NCBI GenBank assembly: GCA_958448395.1 | Contig: CAUDDP010000105.1 | Coordinates: forward strand, 1-5,626 | DNA from: an uncultured Oscillospiraceae bacterium | GTDB lineage: Bacteria; Bacillota; Clostridia; Oscillospirales; Ruminococcaceae | Reading direction: 5' to 3' | Length of the DNA: 5,626 nt | Part shown: one piece after another, positions 1-5,352 of the stretch | Layout: every line of letters begins with the position of its first letter | Numbering within the stretch: the first letter of the stretch is position 1 | The notes under the pieces: generated by a model | Seen by the model: only the letters and a program-made list of their open reading frames with translations | Database searches by the model: none | Told to the model about the DNA's origin: nothing | Program-made: the position numbers and the translations under genes

Positions 1-250
1 TTCTTCCAGGCATTCTACTTGCCATTCGAGGGCGGTTTTAAGTTAATGACATTGCCGCCAAGCTGGAGCCAGCTTGACCGCAATTGCCTGCGGCGTGTAA
101 TCGTTTCCCGCTCTTGAGGGCATCTGATACCCTATCTTTTTCATTCCATAACGGTGGGTGGACTGTCTGCGGCGACTCGCCGCCTGAATCAGCTTGACCG
201 CAGTCACCTACGGCGTGCAATCGTCTCCCGCCCTTGAGGGCATCCAATCC
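1..250. other. Repeat-rich, hairpin-rich spacer downstream of spoIIIAE
   Basis: This stretch lies where spoIIIAF would be expected to start. Besides repeat copies A and B it holds two perfect GC-rich hairpins: AAGCTGG-AG-CCAGCTT at 60-75, and GCGGCG-ACT-CGCCGC at 169-183. Neither is followed by a T tract on either strand, so they are not ordinary terminators. An open frame of 69 codons on the minus strand (38-247) is only the repeat read in frame twice and is not called as a gene. No start resembling SpoIIIAF is visible before the window edge. Confidence 0.6.
71..136 (-). repeat. Imperfect interspersed/tandem repeat, copy A
   Basis: This copy matches 191-255 with a spacing of 120 bp. Over the first 58 aligned positions (71-128 against 191-248), 49 are identical and all 9 differences are transitions. 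The match continues, after a one-base gap, through a shared ccctatc (130-136). Read on the minus strand it contains a CCGCA/TGCGG stem with a 6-nt loop. No transposase and no obvious terminal inverted repeats are present. I do not recognise the family. The strand assigned is that of the surrounding operon. Confidence 0.8.
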
Positions 251-255
251 CTATC
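191..255 (-). repeat. Imperfect interspersed/tandem repeat, copy B, abutting spoIIIAE
   Basis: This is the second copy of the unit at 71-136. Its shared ccctatc segment (249-255) includes the TAG stop codon of spoIIIAE (251-253), so the repeat boundary coincides with the end of that gene. The stem seen in copy A is kept on the minus-strand RNA as CCGUA/UGCGG, where a G-U wobble replaces a G-C pair. A small GCCC-TTGA-GGGC hairpin is also perfect here. Two copies 120 bp apart are too few and too diverged to be a CRISPR array. Confidence 0.8.
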
Positions 256-1384
256 CTGTCTGCCTTCCAATCATCAAAAGCAAGGCAATGGTTACCAAAA
301 ACAGCACTGCAAAACAAATCAAAATCGCAAACAACATAGAAAGCACCTGCTCTGTCCCACGCAAAAACCTTGCAACTTGCTTCACAGAAAACAAATCTGC
401 GAAAGCAACTGCAATTTTTAACACCAGTCGATAGAGAATTACACGCAGCAGAATCGGCAAAAAAATCAACAGCAGAATCACAATCCCGATTGCTCCTGTG
501 GCACTCTTTAAGACTTGCAAGCTGCCCAACACCGTGGTATACGCATCTGATACCGCACTTCCTACGATGGGAACAAAATTGGAAACAACATACTTTGTGG
601 TCTTTGTGGCAAACCCATCTGTAGCATTGCTGACAATGCTCTGAATCGAAATGACACCAATAAAAATAGACATCAAAAACCCCAAACTCCATGTGACAAT
701 GGTTTTGGTCAATTGCAGCAAACCATCTAATGTATGCTCTGTATGCACTGCATTGGCAATCGCAATGGCAAAACTCATACTCAAAAACGGCAGCAGAATA
801 TGATCCATGATCTGCATCATGCAATTGGTCAGAAATAACATACCGGTCTGATACGCAGCTGCTGTTCCAATTTGTCCTGTTGCTGTCATCAGTGAGGAGA
901 AAATTGGTGTAAACATGGTCATAAAATCAGTACATTGTCCTAGAATGGCTTTTCCCTGCTGAAAGCAGTCACAAAGCTCCTTTGCACAGGCGGAAACCGC
1001 CCCCATCACACCAATCATCTCACAAATGACAGCGTTTTTCCCCTGCTGTACAGCATGCAGTAACGCAGAACAGAGAATCACAGCAGAAAACAACATCAGC
1101 AATCGCAGCGGTGCCGTCAAATGTTCTTGTATTCCATTTTTTACAATCGTAAAAACGGTTCCAACTCCAAACTTCTGAACACTTTCCGGCTCGTCCATGG
1201 AAATTCCATAAGACTCCAACTCTGACCGTATGCTACCATCTACATCTTCTGTCAAATCTGCTGCTCCGCTCTGTTCTAACAAGACGTCCTGTTGTGCTGC
1301 TTGTACTGGCTGTGCAAACAAAAGACAAAGCCAGAAGAGTAGCAACACAATCCCAATTGCTGTTCCATTTCGTTTTCCACTCAT
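251..1384 (-). CDS. spoIIIAE: Stage III sporulation protein AE, polytopic membrane protein
   Basis: This is a component of the SpoIIIA-SpoIIQ complex, made in the mother cell and placed in the outer forespore membrane. The product is 377 residues; the Bacillus protein is slightly longer. Residues 1-29 form a signal-peptide-like segment with a VQA-A cleavage-type site. An extracytoplasmic acidic stretch follows, then several hydrophobic segments, most clearly about 94-112, 228-252, 297-318 and 347-372. The family-typical block KYVVSNFVPIVGSAVSDA lies at 264-281. The ATG at 1384 is chosen because it overlaps the spoIIIAD stop as ATGA and has GGAG seven nt upstream. The frame stays open up to 1507, but that extension lies inside spoIIIAD. 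The extreme C-terminus (MIGRQTG) ends abruptly at a stop located within repeat copy B, so the last few residues may have been altered by repeat insertion. Confidence 0.93.
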   Translation of the reverse strand: MSGKRNGTAIGIVLLLFWLCLLFAQPVQAAQQDVLLEQSGAADLTEDVDGSIRSELESYGISMDEPESVQKFGVGTVFTIVKNGIQEHLTAPLRLLMLFSAVILCSALLHAVQQGKNAVICEMIGVMGAVSACAKELCDCFQQGKAILGQCTDFMTMFTPIFSSLMTATGQIGTAAAYQTGMLFLTNCMMQIMDHILLPFLSMSFAIAIANAVHTEHTLDGLLQLTKTIVTWSLGFLMSIFIGVISIQSIVSNATDGFATKTTKYVVSNFVPIVGSAVSDAYTTVLGSLQVLKSATGAIGIVILLLIFLPILLRVILYRLVLKIAVAFADLFSVKQVARFLRGTEQVLSMLFAILICFAVLFLVTIALLLMIGRQTG

Positions 1385-1773
1385 TGCAGCACTCCAATCA
1401 TGAGCTCCAGTAGACTCTTTGCCATCGGCAGCAGCAGCAGCAGCAATGTGACACGTCCCCATAGTTCTGCAACCGATGCCATGGCACTTTCTCCGCTGTC
1501 CCGACAAAGATCCGCAGCGATACCGGTTAAATAGCAGATACCAATCGACTTCCAGAGCATTTCCAAATATTGTACGTCCAGCTGTGTTTTGAGAAACAAT
1601 TCGTTAATTTGCGATGCAACTGGAGAAAGATAGGCACAAATCGAAAGCATTACCAATACACAGACACCAATGGAACAGAATAATGCCTGTTCTTTACAGT
1701 ATTGCTTCAGCAAACAAGCCAACACCGCACCAATCACACAGACCGCTGCGGTCATTCCTGTGGATTCTATCAT
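1381..1773 (-). CDS. spoIIIAD: Stage III sporulation protein AD
   Basis: This small integral membrane protein of the SpoIIIA channel complex has 130 residues, close to the usual family length of about 130. Hydrophobic segments lie near residues 8-24, 30-50, 74-88 and 108-126. The conserved motif LCRDSGESAMAS lies at 89-100 and is the main identification, together with gene order. The start overlaps the spoIIIAC stop as ATGA. Only a weak SD precedes it, so translation is probably coupled to spoIIIAC. Six consecutive leucines at 110-115 are encoded by one TTG and five CTG codons, a short simple repeat. The spoIIIAE start overlaps its own stop in the same ATGA fashion. Confidence 0.94.
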   Translation of the reverse strand: MIESTGMTAAVCVIGAVLACLLKQYCKEQALFCSIGVCVLVMLSICAYLSPVASQINELFLKTQLDVQYLEMLWKSIGICYLTGIAADLCRDSGESAMASVAELWGRVTLLLLLLPMAKSLLELMIGVLQ

Positions 1774-1964
1774 AGTCCAAACACCGACTTCACCGTTTCA
1801 AACAGAGAACCGATTTCCTGTACAATCAACACCAATACAACAATTAACCCTGCCAGTGTAGTCATCATAGCCTGTTCTTCTCGCTCAGCTCGCTTTAGTA
1901 CCAGATTTAACACCGCAACAATGATACCTGTCCCGGCAATTTTAAAAATCAGATCGATATCCAT
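1770..1964 (-). CDS. spoIIIAC: Stage III sporulation protein AC
   Basis: This very small membrane protein of the SpoIIIA complex has 64 residues, against about 65-68 in the family. Two hydrophobic helices (about 5-23 and 35-52) flank a charged loop, LKRAEREEQA (23-32), which is typical of the family. A good SD (AGAGGA) sits six nt before the ATG. The gene starts 18 nt after the spoIIIAB stop and overlaps spoIIIAD by 4 nt. The size, the two-helix layout and the position between AB and AD agree. Confidence 0.93.
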   Translation of the reverse strand: MDIDLIFKIAGTGIIVAVLNLVLKRAEREEQAMMTTLAGLIVVLVLIVQEIGSLFETVKSVFGL

Positions 1965-1982
1965 CCTGCTTCCTCTTTTTTC

Positions 1983-2486
1983 TTAGCAGAGCAAAATCGC
2001 AACTGCCATGCCTGCCAGCAATCCCATGCTCTGATACAATCGTATTTTCTTTTGGCTGGGTTCCCGTTGGTCAGCTTCCTGCTGCTGAAGACGGCTGCGG
2101 TATCGCTCCAATATTTCCCGTTGGGAACACAAATCACTGATTCCAAGCTCTTCGCCTAACTCGCAGAGCAGCTGCTTACTGTCAATAGAGAGAACGGTAT
2201 CTGCTTGTACGGCTTCCCGCCATGCTTCTGAAAAGGACACCGTTTCCTGCATCGCAGCAATGGTGTTTCTCAAAAAAGAAAAACAACGGTAAGTCTCCCG
2301 TTCTGCTAAAAGCACCAGCAATTCCTGTAATGTACCGCCATGACACCACATACTGATTTCCAGTTCATGCAGCAACGCAGAAAGCAAGACAAGATACTGC
2401 TGTTTTTTCCGCACACTGGCAGCTGCATAGATGCCACAAAGCCCCCCACAAAGCACCAATAACAGCAGTCCGATTCCCTTCAACAT
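1983..2486 (-). CDS. spoIIIAB: Stage III sporulation protein AB
   Basis: This 167-residue protein matches the family length of about 170. It has an N-terminal membrane segment (4-22), a mostly helical soluble middle, and a C-terminal membrane segment (about 150-167). The conserved motif LGEELGISDLCSQ (110-122) is characteristic: family members carry a similar LGxxLGxxD stretch before a long helix. This layout resembles the GspF-like part of type II secretion systems, to which SpoIIIAB has been compared, partnering the SpoIIIAA ATPase. The ATG overlaps the end of spoIIIAA by 7 nt and has only a weak SD, which suggests translational coupling. The stop is TAA. Confidence 0.93.
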   Translation of the reverse strand: MLKGIGLLLLVLCGGLCGIYAAASVRKKQQYLVLLSALLHELEISMWCHGGTLQELLVLLAERETYRCFSFLRNTIAAMQETVSFSEAWREAVQADTVLSIDSKQLLCELGEELGISDLCSQREILERYRSRLQQQEADQREPSQKKIRLYQSMGLLAGMAVAILLC

Positions 2487-3379
2487 GTTGCAACCCGACG
2501 AATGGTCTGCACATTTCCATGCTCTAGCAGCACGATATAATCGAAGACACCTGCCTCCAATAAAGTACGCAAAGCGGTACGGCGGTAAAGGTCTTCCAAT
2601 GTTGCCGCATGCGCCGTTGCTAAAATATGAATGCCGCAGCCATGTACTTGCATCAATGCATTCGCCTCCTCCATAGTACTGATTTCATCACAGACCAACC
2701 CGTCCGGTGTCATGACACGCAACGCCATCACCGCCCCTTCTGCACGGGGAAACCCATCATAGACATCCGTATGCAGACCAATTTCATATTGCGGCACGCC
2801 GTTTTGTACCGCAGCAATTTCTCCACGACTGTCAATAATACAAAGACGGTAAGTTTGTCCCAAAATCCGACACATATCCCGCAGCAAAGTGGTTTTTCCA
2901 GAACCCACACTGCCGGCAAGCAGCACACTGGAAAGCTGTTTATAGCAAGTCTGTGCGGTCAATTCCCGTGCACAATCTTTTACCTGCCGTGCCAAGCGAA
3001 TATTCAATCCATTGATATTTCGCATTTGTACATACTGTCCGTCCCGGAAAACAGCAGTCCCGCAAATACCAATGCGATTACCGCCCTGCATGGTCAGATA
3101 GCCTTCTGCAATTTCTCGCTGATAGCGATAGACAGAATAGGCACAAGCTGCACGAAACACGCTTTCCACCTGTGCAGACTGCAAAATCATGCCATCCTGC
3201 CAGCAATCGCTGAGACTGCCATCCGGTTTCAAAAATTGTTCTGTTCGACTGCTGCGAACCGCAATCGGTCGTCCCGTCCGCAGACGGATTTCCTGCAACT
3301 GTTCCCAAACCGGATCCGGTATTCGCTGCAATGCCTGCCGCAGTTCTGGCGGAAAGCAATTCACAATCGTCTGCCGCAT
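2480..3379 (-). CDS. spoIIIAA: Stage III sporulation protein AA, secretion-type ATPase
   Basis: This is the cytoplasmic ATPase of the SpoIIIA-SpoIIQ complex, related to type II/IV secretion ATPases, acting in the mother cell during and after engulfment. The product has 299 residues; the Bacillus protein is about 307. The N-terminal domain includes QEIRLRTGRP (29-38) and GYLTMQGGNRIGICG (93-107). The ATPase core has Walker A GSVGSGKTT (156-164), an acidic box IIDSRGEIA (181-189), Walker B LVCDEIS (228-234) and a histidine box ATAHA (254-258). All catalytic motifs look intact. The start has a strong SD (GGGGAGG, about 3383-3389) five nt upstream. It is the first gene of the operon, downstream of the terminator ending the ppa-prs unit. 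Confidence 0.96.
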   Translation of the reverse strand: MRQTIVNCFPPELRQALQRIPDPVWEQLQEIRLRTGRPIAVRSSRTEQFLKPDGSLSDCWQDGMILQSAQVESVFRAACAYSVYRYQREIAEGYLTMQGGNRIGICGTAVFRDGQYVQMRNINGLNIRLARQVKDCARELTAQTCYKQLSSVLLAGSVGSGKTTLLRDMCRILGQTYRLCIIDSRGEIAAVQNGVPQYEIGLHTDVYDGFPRAEGAVMALRVMTPDGLVCDEISTMEEANALMQVHGCGIHILATAHAATLEDLYRRTALRTLLEAGVFDYIVLLEHGNVQTIRRVATC

Positions 3380-3409
3380 GTCATCCTCCCCTTTCTGTGT
3401 TTGTCCTTT

Positions 3410-3417
3410 GCTGTATC
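3410..3417 (-). promoter_or_regulatory. Candidate -10 element of a sigma-E-type promoter for spoIIIA
   Basis: The minus-strand sequence GATACAGC resembles the ATACA core of sigma-E -10 elements. It would place transcription start about 23 nt before the spoIIIAA ATG, just ahead of the SD. I find no convincing sigma-E -35 element at the expected 13-14 nt spacing, where the T tract of the upstream terminator and GTGTTG lie. In Bacillus spoIIIA is sigma-E controlled. Here the assignment is mainly positional. Confidence 0.25.
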
Positions 3418-3433
3418 CTATGCATTACAACAC

Positions 3434-3470
3434 AAAAAAAGAACCGGACAGCTTGAAAAGCCATCCGGTT
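3434..3470 (-). terminator. Intrinsic terminator of the ppa-prs unit
   Basis: On the minus strand an 11-bp stem (arms 3460-3470 and 3442-3452, two G-U pairs) with a 7-nt loop TTTTCAA is followed by C and seven T residues (3440-3434). It begins 39 nt after the TAA of the PRPP synthetase gene and lies 54 nt before the spoIIIAA start. It therefore separates housekeeping transcription from the sporulation operon. Confidence 0.9.
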
Positions 3471-3509
3471 TGAATTCTCTATCCATTTCTCAAAGTGAAA
3501 CACAAGGCA

Positions 3510-4673
3510 TTATACTTCTGGCTGATTCCGTTTTGCCAGCAAAGTTTTAATCTTCTGGTTTGGATCCAGCACACTGCCAATCGAGGCATCATGATTTAAT
3601 GCAGCAATAAAGCAGGAAATATACTTGGAACAATCTACCTCGTGGAACCATTCTCTGGAGAGCAGTTCCTTTGTCCGATAGGTCAAATTCGTACCAAATA
3701 CCGCATCAATATAGCCATTGGCATAGGCATCATCAAACTTTTCCAGACCATTGACGAACAATCCATATGTAGCATAGCAGAATACTCTTCTTGCATTCCG
3801 TTTCTTCAGAGCATAGGCAATATCCAACATGGATTCCCCAGAGGAAATAATATCGTCGGCAATAAAGACATCCTTGCCCTCTACGGAATTCCCAAGATAT
3901 TCATGTGCCACAATTGGATTTCTGCCATTTACAATAATCGAATAGTCTCGCCGCTTATAGAACATACCCATCGGCACACCCAGTACAGAAGCATAGTACA
4001 TATTCCGATTCAGTGCCCCTTCGTCCGGACTGATGACCATGAATTCATCCGGTGTTGTACGCAGATGCGGGATTTCATGGAACATTGCCTTTAATACCTG
4101 ATAAGACGGTACTACATTGTCAAAGCCCATCAGCGGAACCGCATTGCAGACTCTTGGGTCATGTGCATCAAATGTGATGATATTGGAAACTCCCATTTGT
4201 TCCAGTTCCTGCAACGCACAGGCACAGTCCAGTGATTCTCTATAATTTCTCCGGTGCTGTCTGCCGCCGTAGAGAATCGGCATAATCACATTCAGACGGT
4301 GGGCTTTCCCGCTGGCTGCCTGAATAATTCTCTTTAAATCCTGATAATGGTCATCTGGCGACATCACATTCATTTTGTCAAACATCTGATATTCACAACT
4401 GTAATTTCCCACGTCAATCAGAATGAACAAATCCCTGCCTCGGATCGTAGATTTAATCAATCCCTTTCCATCACCGGAAGAGAAACGAGGGCATTCGCAG
4501 GCAATCAAAAATGTGTCCACGTCATAGCCGCCTTTTCTTGCCCATTCCACCAGATAAGTGTCAATCTTCTTTCCAAGCTCCTCGGTTCCTCGCATAGCAA
4601 TCAGACCCAGCGGGGCAACGTTGGTTTCGTGATTGAACAAAATGTCTGATGCGGATGATGATGCTGTTACCAT
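3510..4673 (-). CDS. prs: Ribose-phosphate pyrophosphokinase (PRPP synthetase), long divergent form
   Basis: The likely reaction is ribose 5-phosphate + ATP to PRPP + AMP in the cytoplasm, feeding purine, pyrimidine, histidine, tryptophan and NAD synthesis. The product has 387 residues against about 315 for standard bacterial Prs. It has the two-domain phosphoribosyltransferase-like layout. GLIAMRGTEELGKKID (23-38) and IRGRDLFILID (77-87) match the N-terminal domain. YGGRQHRR (135-142) is the ATP-binding flexible loop, and FDAHDPRV (168-175) holds the metal-binding His. SPDEGA (215-220) and YKRRD (239-243) follow. DVFIADDIISSGES (268-281) is the PRPP/ribose-5-phosphate loop. Several motifs depart from the standard wording (GGRQHRR for YARQDRK, DDIISSGES for DDxIDTGGT), as in the long clostridial subfamily. 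The start is supported by AAAGGAG nine nt upstream. It lies 44 nt after ppa and is probably cotranscribed. Confidence 0.88.
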   Translation of the reverse strand: MVTASSSASDILFNHETNVAPLGLIAMRGTEELGKKIDTYLVEWARKGGYDVDTFLIACECPRFSSGDGKGLIKSTIRGRDLFILIDVGNYSCEYQMFDKMNVMSPDDHYQDLKRIIQAASGKAHRLNVIMPILYGGRQHRRNYRESLDCACALQELEQMGVSNIITFDAHDPRVCNAVPLMGFDNVVPSYQVLKAMFHEIPHLRTTPDEFMVISPDEGALNRNMYYASVLGVPMGMFYKRRDYSIIVNGRNPIVAHEYLGNSVEGKDVFIADDIISSGESMLDIAYALKKRNARRVFCYATYGLFVNGLEKFDDAYANGYIDAVFGTNLTYRTKELLSREWFHEVDCSKYISCFIAALNHDASIGSVLDPNQKIKTLLAKRNQPEV

Positions 4674-4710
4674 TTTTTCGTTCTCCTTTTTCTCATTGAC
4701 ATAATTTTCA

Positions 4711-4728
4711 TCTGCAATTACTTGCAGA
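4711..4728 (-). other. Hairpin with GNRA-type loop spanning the ppa stop codon
   Basis: The minus-strand sequence TCTGCAA-GTAA-TTGCAGA is a perfect 7-bp stem closed by a GUAA loop. The ppa TAA stop (4720-4718) lies in the loop. It is followed by TGAAAATT rather than a T tract, so it is not a normal terminator. It could mark an RNA processing or stabilising element between ppa and prs, or be chance. Confidence 0.5.
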
Positions 4729-5248
4729 ATTTCTCAATATAATTATCAATATCTTTCGCAATGATTTCTTTTGCTGCCTTCGCATTCTGAATCTCGTCCA
4801 CAGCAGTAGTTTTATGTTCCAATTCCTTATAAACCTTAAAGAAATGCACCATTTCCTCAAAAATATGGCTTGGCAACTCGTCAATATCCACATACGTATT
4901 ATAGGTCGGATCACTGCATGGAATGGCAATGATTTTATCATCATGATGGCCATTGTCAATCATGCGAATTACACCGATGGGATAGCAACGTACCAGCGTC
5001 ATCGGATAAAGGTTCTGGGAACAGAGCACCAATACATCCAATGGGTCTCCGTCATCGGCATAGGTTCTCGGAAGAAAGCCATAATTTGCTGGATAATGTG
5101 TAGAAGTATACAAAATCCGATCCATTTCCAAAATACCGGTTTCCTTGTTCAGCTCATATTTTACCTTGCTGTTCTTTGGAATTTCAATGACAGCAACAAA
5201 TTCTTCGGTTGAAATTTGTTTCGGGTTGATGTCATGCCAGATATTCAT
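4718..5248 (-). CDS. ppa: Inorganic pyrophosphatase, family I
   Basis: This soluble enzyme hydrolyses pyrophosphate to two phosphates and so pulls biosynthetic reactions forward. The product has 176 residues, normal for family I. Counting from the chosen Met, KYE (30-32), R44, YPANYGFLPRT (52-62) and the signature DGDPLDVLVL (66-75, metal ligands D66, D68, D71) are all present. So are D98, D103 and K105 in MIDNGHHDDK and the late YKELE (140-144). The Glu that follows the fourth metal-site Asp in the E. coli enzyme is Asn99 here. The frame is open to 5302, but MNIWHDINP is the family-typical N-terminus. The SD AAGGAG (5267-5262) is 13 nt from this ATG, longer than ideal; the GTG at 5260 is too close to it. 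It is first gene of the ppa-prs unit, behind a strong sigma-A promoter. Confidence 0.93.
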   Translation of the reverse strand: MNIWHDINPKQISTEEFVAVIEIPKNSKVKYELNKETGILEMDRILYTSTHYPANYGFLPRTYADDGDPLDVLVLCSQNLYPMTLVRCYPIGVIRMIDNGHHDDKIIAIPCSDPTYNTYVDIDELPSHIFEEMVHFFKVYKELEHKTTAVDEIQNAKAAKEIIAKDIDNYIEKFCK

Positions 5249-5261
5249 GCCTTTGGTCACA

Positions 5262-5267
5262 CTCCTT
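5262..5267 (-). promoter_or_regulatory. Distant ribosome binding site of ppa
   Basis: AAGGAG on the minus strand is the only good SD near the ppa start. It lies 13 nt before the ATG at 5248, more than the usual 5-9 nt. An in-frame GTG at 5260-5258 sits only 1 nt after it and so is an unlikely start. A second weak match, AAAGG, touches the ATG. Confidence 0.55.
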
Positions 5268-5277
5268 GAAAATAAAT

Positions 5278-5303
5278 TGTACATGAAATATATATCATGC
5301 ACA
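5278..5303 (-). other. Inverted repeat (hairpin) in the ppa leader
   Basis: On the minus strand TGTGCATGA and TCATGTACA form a 9-bp stem with one G-U pair and an AT-only 8-nt loop. It lies in the roughly 70-nt leader between the sigma-A promoter and the SD, ending 10 nt before the SD. There is no T tract after it. It could be an operator or an RNA stabilising stem. It resembles no riboswitch I know. Confidence 0.5.
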
Positions 5304-5323
5304 GACCGTAACGTTCCTCTTTA

Positions 5324-5352
5324 AGTATAACCATCATTTTGCGTTTTGTCAA
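5324..5352 (-). promoter_or_regulatory. Sigma-A promoter of the ppa-prs unit
   Basis: The minus strand has a perfect -35 TTGACA (5352-5347), a spacer of exactly 17 nt, and -10 TATACT (5329-5324), one mismatch from consensus. Predicted transcription start is near 5317, giving a leader of about 69 nt before the ppa ATG. The strength fits constitutive housekeeping expression. Confidence 0.92.

Noticed and set aside
71..255. Possible CRISPR array
   Set aside because: There are only two copies, about 65 bp long and 85 percent identical, separated by about 54 bp. Repeat length and divergence do not fit CRISPR, and no cas genes are present.
204..824. Minus-strand open frame of 206 codons, rich in Cys and His
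   Set aside because: It is an out-of-frame reading of spoIIIAE, which has clear family motifs and proper coupling to spoIIIAD. Cys/His richness comes from the shifted codons.
1385..1507. 41-residue N-terminal extension of spoIIIAE
   Set aside because: It overlaps spoIIIAD extensively and has an alanine run from the CTG repeat read out of frame. The ATG at 1384 has an SD, an ATGA overlap and a signal peptide right after it.
2627..3550. Plus-strand open frame of 307 codons
   Set aside because: It lies antisense to spoIIIAA, whose motifs are all intact, and crosses the terminator. Its translation has no recognisable domain and looks like a reversed-strand shadow.
3642..4094. Plus-strand open frame of 150 codons
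   Set aside because: It is antisense to the PRPP synthetase gene, with no domain and no SD.
4814..5212. Plus-strand open frame of 132 codons
   Set aside because: It is antisense to ppa, with no recognisable domain.
5249..5302. 18-residue N-terminal extension of ppa
   Set aside because: No SD precedes the upstream ATGs, they fall in the leader hairpin, and family members start at the MNIWHDI-like sequence.
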